Positions 28,347 through 32,344 of a stretch of DNA of 32,344 bases are shown here, piece by piece. Location: contig JAPYTC010000005.1 of NCBI GenBank assembly GCA_029941685.1, forward strand, positions 1-32,344. The letters are read 5' to 3'. Both the position numbers and the translations under genes were made by a program. A model generated the notes under the pieces. The model did not search any database, was not told the DNA's origin, and worked only from the letters and a program-made list of their open reading frames with translations. The DNA comes from Planctomycetota bacterium (GTDB lineage: Bacteria; Planctomycetota; UBA1135). Each line of letters starts with the position of its first letter. The stretch's first letter is position 1.

Positions 28347-28634
28347 TTACAGAAGGTCGATTTTGTTTCCGTCAGCGAGTTGAACTAAAGCAATCTTCTT
28401 GCTTGGTGTGCGGAAATATGATGCCCCGCGACGACGCATTTTGCCGTTACGGACCATAGTGTTGACTTTTTCAACTTTTACCTCAAACAGCATTTCTACT
28501 GCTTGCTTAATCTCAATCCGGTTGGCGCCACCGGCTACTTCAAAACGGTAGACGTTTGCGTTTTCTTGCTCAGAAGTGGACTTCTCGGTGAGAACTGGCT
28601 TCTGAATGATTTCGTATGCTTCACTTGATTGCAT
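28347..28634 (-). CDS. rplW: 50S ribosomal protein L23
   Basis: IIQKPVLTEKST; NRIEIKQAVEMLFEVKVEKVNTM. Confidence 0.96.
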   Translation of the reverse strand: MQSSEAYEIIQKPVLTEKSTSEQENANVYRFEVAGGANRIEIKQAVEMLFEVKVEKVNTMVRNGKMRRRGASYFRTPSKKIALVQLADGNKIDLL

Positions 28635-28660
28635 GGTATTAATTCTTGTTTTGAGTCAGA

Positions 28661-29284
28661 TTAAAAACGAGCAACAATAGCTTCGAGAGCGCCCTCTTGA
28701 GCAATGACGTTTTTGTGCGCCAGCAACTCGTAAGCATTAGAATCTGCACCTGTCATAACAGTAACGCGTGGGAAGTTACGGAATGAACGGTAGAGGTTAT
28801 CGTCGTGTGCAGCAGTAAGAACCAGAACGGTACCCCCTACAACATTGCATCCTTGCAGCACTTGACGCGCCGCCTTAGAAGATGGCTCGCTAAAAGACAT
28901 GCCGCTTACTTCGATAATTTCGCTGTCGTTAATCTTGCCCAACAAAGCAGAACGCAATGCAACATTACGCTGACGCTTTGGCAAACTGTAGTACCAACGA
29001 CGTGTATTACGTGGACCAAAAGTTGTTGCACCACCGACCCACAATGGTGAGCGACGGTCGCCAGCACGAGCTCGGCCCGTACCCTTTTGCTTCCATGGTT
29101 TTGCGGTATGACCTTGCAATTCGCCCCGCGTCTTAACGTGAGCATCGCCCTGGCGGCGATTAGACTGGTACATAACGACCGCATCTTTCATAGTGCGGAA
29201 AAGAGGTGCTTCGCCAAGATCAGCTGAGAATTCTTTCTCGCCGGTCTTGCCCGAATTTACATCATAAGTTGTGATTGTTGACAT
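28661..29284 (-). CDS. rplD: 50S ribosomal protein L4
   Basis: KPWKQKGTGRARAGDRRSPLWVGGATTFGP. Confidence 0.96.
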   Translation of the reverse strand: MSTITTYDVNSGKTGEKEFSADLGEAPLFRTMKDAVVMYQSNRRQGDAHVKTRGELQGHTAKPWKQKGTGRARAGDRRSPLWVGGATTFGPRNTRRWYYSLPKRQRNVALRSALLGKINDSEIIEVSGMSFSEPSSKAARQVLQGCNVVGGTVLVLTAAHDDNLYRSFRNFPRVTVMTGADSNAYELLAHKNVIAQEGALEAIVARF

Positions 29285-29302
29285 TATTCTATCTCCTGTT
29301 CA

Positions 29303-29950
29303 CTACTTAGGCTGTACGCCAGTTTTGGCAGTACTTACCTGAATCAGACCGTTTGGCGGGCCCGGAACACCACCGCGGACCAACAATAGGCCGCGTTCTG
29401 AATCGATACCCTCGATTACAGAGTTCTTCACTGTAAAGCGAGAGTTACCTAAATGCTTTGCCATACGCGTGCCCTTGAACACACGACCCGGATAAGCACA
29501 CTGACCAATAGAGCCAGGAGCACGCACAGTTTGACAACCGTGAGTCTCGTTACCACGACGGAAGCCGTGAGCCTTGATCGAACCAGCGAAACCACGACCT
29601 TTTGACTTACCGGCAATGTCAATGACTTCGCCGATAGTGAAAACGTCTGCGCCTAATTCTTGGCCGAGCTCAAAGCCCTCAACTGAATCGACGCGGAATT
29701 CGCAGTGGTCTTTGTAGTTCTTAACGCCTGCCTTATCTGCAGCAACACGTTGCGGCTTCGCGACGTGCTTGTCGCGTGCCTGCTTAAGGCCTACCTGGAC
29801 AGCTGAATAGCTATCGCGTTCTGGTGTACGAAGCAATGTGATTGCACAATCGCTTACGTCTAATACTGTGACTGGAACAACAGAGCCGTCCTCACGGAAG
29901 ATTTGGGTCATCCCCTTCTTCTTAGCCAACAAAAAGTTTTTAGTAGTCAT
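29303..29950 (-). CDS. rplC: 50S ribosomal protein L3
   Basis: GKSKGRGFAGSIKAHGFRRGNETHG; SIGQCAYPGRVFKGTRMAKHLG; SD GGGAG upstream. Confidence 0.97.
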   Translation of the reverse strand: MTTKNFLLAKKKGMTQIFREDGSVVPVTVLDVSDCAITLLRTPERDSYSAVQVGLKQARDKHVAKPQRVAADKAGVKNYKDHCEFRVDSVEGFELGQELGADVFTIGEVIDIAGKSKGRGFAGSIKAHGFRRGNETHGCQTVRAPGSIGQCAYPGRVFKGTRMAKHLGNSRFTVKNSVIEGIDSERGLLLVRGGVPGPPNGLIQVSTAKTGVQPK

Positions 29951-30025
29951 GTTTTTCTCCCGGATCCATTGCGGGGCGATTTCGCAGAGGCGTTTATAGC
30001 ATGCGGGATTATTAAGTAGTACGAA

Positions 30026-30331
30026 CTAGAGTTTAATTCGCACGTCGACGCCAGCAGACAGCACTAGGCGGTTAAGCGCATCGATTGTCTGTGGTGTTGG
30101 TTCGAGCAGATACATCAGACGCTTGTGCGTACGGATTTCGAACTGCTCGCGAGCTTTCTTATTTACGTGAGGTGAGCGCAACACTGTGTAGCGTTCGCAA
30201 CGTGTAGGAAGAGGAATAGGACCTGAAACCTTTACGCCGGTTAGACGTGCAGCTTCGATAATTGATTCGGTTGCCTGATCAATTGCTTCGTGGTCGTAGG
30301 CCTCGAGTCGGATTTGAATGCGGTTAGACAT
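30026..30331 (-). CDS. rpsJ: 30S ribosomal protein S10
   Basis: [39 protein letters not shown]. Confidence 0.97.
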   Translation of the reverse strand: MSNRIQIRLEAYDHEAIDQATESIIEAARLTGVKVSGPIPLPTRCERYTVLRSPHVNKKAREQFEIRTHKRLMYLLEPTPQTIDALNRLVLSAGVDVRIKL

Positions 30332-30352
30332 TTTTGATTTAATGCACTTTAA

Positions 30353-30421
30353 GCCTCGTAAAATCTATCCGCCGCAGAAGTTGCGGTTAGGTCCGGATTA
30401 AACGAGGCATTCCCCAGGAAT
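30353..30421 (-). ncRNA. Structured 5' leader of the S10 operon mRNA (putative cis-regulatory RNA)
   Basis: Nested inverted repeats: GCCTCGT/ACGAGGC (353-359/402-408), ATCCG/CGGAT (367-371/394-398), CCGCA/TGCGG (372-376/382-386); extra 5-bp hairpin at 409-421. Confidence 0.5.
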
Positions 30422-30431
30422 TGGGTCGGGT

Positions 30432-30459
30432 ATTTTAGTCTTTTTTCAGCTCAGGTCAA
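30432..30459 (-). promoter_or_regulatory. Putative sigma-70-type promoter of the S10 operon: TTGACC-N16-TAAAAT
   Basis: Minus strand TTGACCTGAGCTGAAAAAAGACTAAAAT; TSS predicted near 30425, about 95 nt before rpsJ. Confidence 0.7.
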
Positions 30460-30498
30460 GGCAATACCGCCAAGAACCTCAATAAAAACGAAAACCCC

Positions 30499-32344
30499 TT
30501 AGCTTTTCCAGCTTTGGCTACGGATTGTGAGTTCGGCACGGCCATGAGATTGCGAACGGAGCTCTGTAGAATAGTTTTTTAATTCAGAAAAATAGGCCTC
30601 GGCGCGCACCACAGCGCGCCCATCTTGTTGCTCTACTGCCGAAATATTGGCATTTCGCGCTTGAAGATCGGTCAATATAGCAGAAAGTTCACCATCGGGC
30701 ACGCGGACTTCAAATCGGAAAAATGGCTTCTGCGTGACTCCATGCTTGGAAAGGATTTGCGTAATACAACTATGAAGCGCTGCCAGCAGCAAATCATCCG
30801 TATCATGGGCGTTTTCAGCGATATTAAGCTTGGTCACGCGGGCAGACAGCGCCCGTAGACGGAAGCCATCTGGCCCCACCCAGCCATCAAAAGCTGTACC
30901 ACTATAGATAGAATCGAGCAAGAGTTCGTCAAACTGACTCAACAACGGCGAGAACCGCAAAATCACCCCGTGATGGTCAGCTGGCGACAGCTCAACCTCG
31001 ATAGTGATGTGGTTATGGGTGTCGTCAAAATGAGAGTAGTCGATTTGGAGACTGTGACTGCCACCAATGCTCTCATACTGCTCAATCATCACTCCACCGA
31101 TATGCACTGCGAAATCGCAAATATCCCCGAGCTGCTTGGCCGTTATCTCTAGATGCAACTGGCCCTGCCCCTGCAGCACAATCTGTCCATCATCACACTG
31201 TAGAGCTAAACTCGGGTCGCTACGGCACAACCACTTACAATGTGCGATTAGTTCATCACGCTGTTCGTCGCTAGGGGGTTCTACACGCATGGACATCACC
31301 GGTGAAGACAAGGACTCGGGCTCAACCGCCCCACGCTGCATTGTTGAACGAAGGGTGTCGCCACTTTGCAATTCTATATCTGTTTTAATGACGAACAGCG
31401 AACCATTGACGAAAGTGGCTTTGGACTGCAAGTCGTCGGCGAGAATCGTGAAACAATCTTCGACTGTAAATTGCTCGCCAGTACGCTCGAGATAAAGCTG
31501 CTGTCCGCTAGCGAGTCCGCCACAGAACAAGCGCACATAGGAAACATCACGCTTGGCAATGCGCTCGACCTTAAATACGTAAACGATTGATTCGTCGTCA
31601 TCAGGGTCAATGACAGCATCTTTGCCAGTTTGGGAATCGTGAAGGTTGACGGGAATCCCCTCGGCTGGGGATGGAAAATAATCGATCACTGCGTCAAGCA
31701 CCTGCTGCCCACCGACGCGCTGCAATGCCGAGCACGCTAACGCTGGATACCATTTACGCTGTTTAACGGCTTGTGCAATCCCATCGTGTAGCATCTGGGT
31801 ACTCAAGGTCGAATGTTCTAGATAATGGTTTTCATAAAGCTCGCTTAATTCAGCCACCTTCGAACAAAGCTGATGATGAGCATCATCGGCACGTTCTACA
31901 AGACTCTCGGGAATGGGAAGAACTGTACAGTCAGCGCAATCGTCTAATGGATTCCATTCAACTAACTTCATCGAAAGCAGATCGATGATTCCGCAAAAAT
32001 GATTATCATCGAAGTACGCAAGCTGTAAAGGCACGATATCGACATCTAATTGCCTGGCGGCTAGAACGCATGAGGAACGGAATTCAGCACAATCACGGTC
32101 CATCTTGTTAAACACGAACAACAATGGCAGCTGATGATCTTGCGCCTGACGCACCACCGAATAAGTTTGAGCCTGGACGCCTTCTAGAGCATCGATAACC
32201 ACCACCGCCCCATCGAGCACCTGCAAACTGCGACGCACCTCGGCAGCGAAATCAACATGTCCGGGAGTATCGACGAATTGCAGCCGGTGGTCGCGCCATG
32301 GACAGTGTGCAACCGCAGCAGAAATAGTAATACCACGCTCACGC
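30499..32344 (-). CDS. Divergent EF-G-like translational GTPase, partial (5' end beyond window)
   Basis: Frame is open to the right edge: RERGITISAAVAHCP...FVDTPGHVDFAAEVRRSLQVLDGAVVVIDALEGVQ, FNKMD, CSALQRVGGQQVLDAVIDYFPSP; C-terminal YSTELRSQSHGRAELTI. Confidence 0.85.
   Translation of the reverse strand, partial: RERGITISAAVAHCPWRDHRLQFVDTPGHVDFAAEVRRSLQVLDGAVVVIDALEGVQAQTYSVVRQAQDHQLPLLFVFNKMDRDCAEFRSSCVLAARQLDVDIVPLQLAYFDDNHFCGIIDLLSMKLVEWNPLDDCADCTVLPIPESLVERADDAHHQLCSKVAELSELYENHYLEHSTLSTQMLHDGIAQAVKQRKWYPALACSALQRVGGQQVLDAVIDYFPSPAEGIPVNLHDSQTGKDAVIDPDDDESIVYVFKVERIAKRDVSYVRLFCGGLASGQQLYLERTGEQFTVEDCFTILADDLQSKATFVNGSLFVIKTDIELQSGDTLRSTMQRGAVEPESLSSPVMSMRVEPPSDEQRDELIAHCKWLCRSDPSLALQCDDGQIVLQGQGQLHLEITAKQLGDICDFAVHIGGVMIEQYESIGGSHSLQIDYSHFDDTHNHITIEVELSPADHHGVILRFSPLLSQFDELLLDSIYSGTAFDGWVGPDGFRLRALSARVTKLNIAENAHDTDDLLLAALHSCITQILSKHGVTQKPFFRFEVRVPDGELSAILTDLQARNANISAVEQQDGRAVVRAEAYFSELKNYSTELRSQSHGRAELTIRSQSWKS

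Overview
The window is a compact, almost entirely minus-strand housekeeping region. The only long plus-strand gene is dnaE. In minus-strand transcription order it holds: an EF-G-like GTPase (runs off the right edge); the S10-spc-alpha ribosomal protein cluster (rpsJ to rplQ, with secY, adk, infA, rpmJ, rpoA); dnaE on the opposite strand; tRNA-Arg(ACG)-tadA-tRNA-Ser(GGA)-SRP RNA-dnaX-ybaB-recR-truA; hpf-EIIA(Ntr-like)-HPr-RNase G/E; rplU-rpmA-obgE; a GspC-like PDZ protein; coaX; a reduced MnmE-like GTPase; and an aspartate carbamoyltransferase. A secretory or lipoprotein-like gene runs off the left edge. Gene neighbourhoods (coaX with a reduced MnmE-like GTPase, HPr/EIIA/HPF with RNase G) suggest a Planctomycetes/PVC-type bacterium, but this is inference. 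I found no mobile element, CRISPR array or defence system. The most interesting non-routine signals are: (1) a near-perfect sigma-54 promoter with a 10-bp-phased alternating three-half-site operator upstream; (2) a PyrB fused to a PyrI-type zinc domain without the allosteric nucleotide-binding domain; (3) a nested stem-loop leader upstream of the S10 operon; (4) tRNA-Arg(ACG) placed directly upstream of tadA, the enzyme that edits it; (5) recurrent SD-poor TAATCATG / TAATG stop-start junctions; (6) hairpins at rpmA/obgE and ybaB/recR; (7) absence of rpsD, rpmD, map and tuf from their usual positions.
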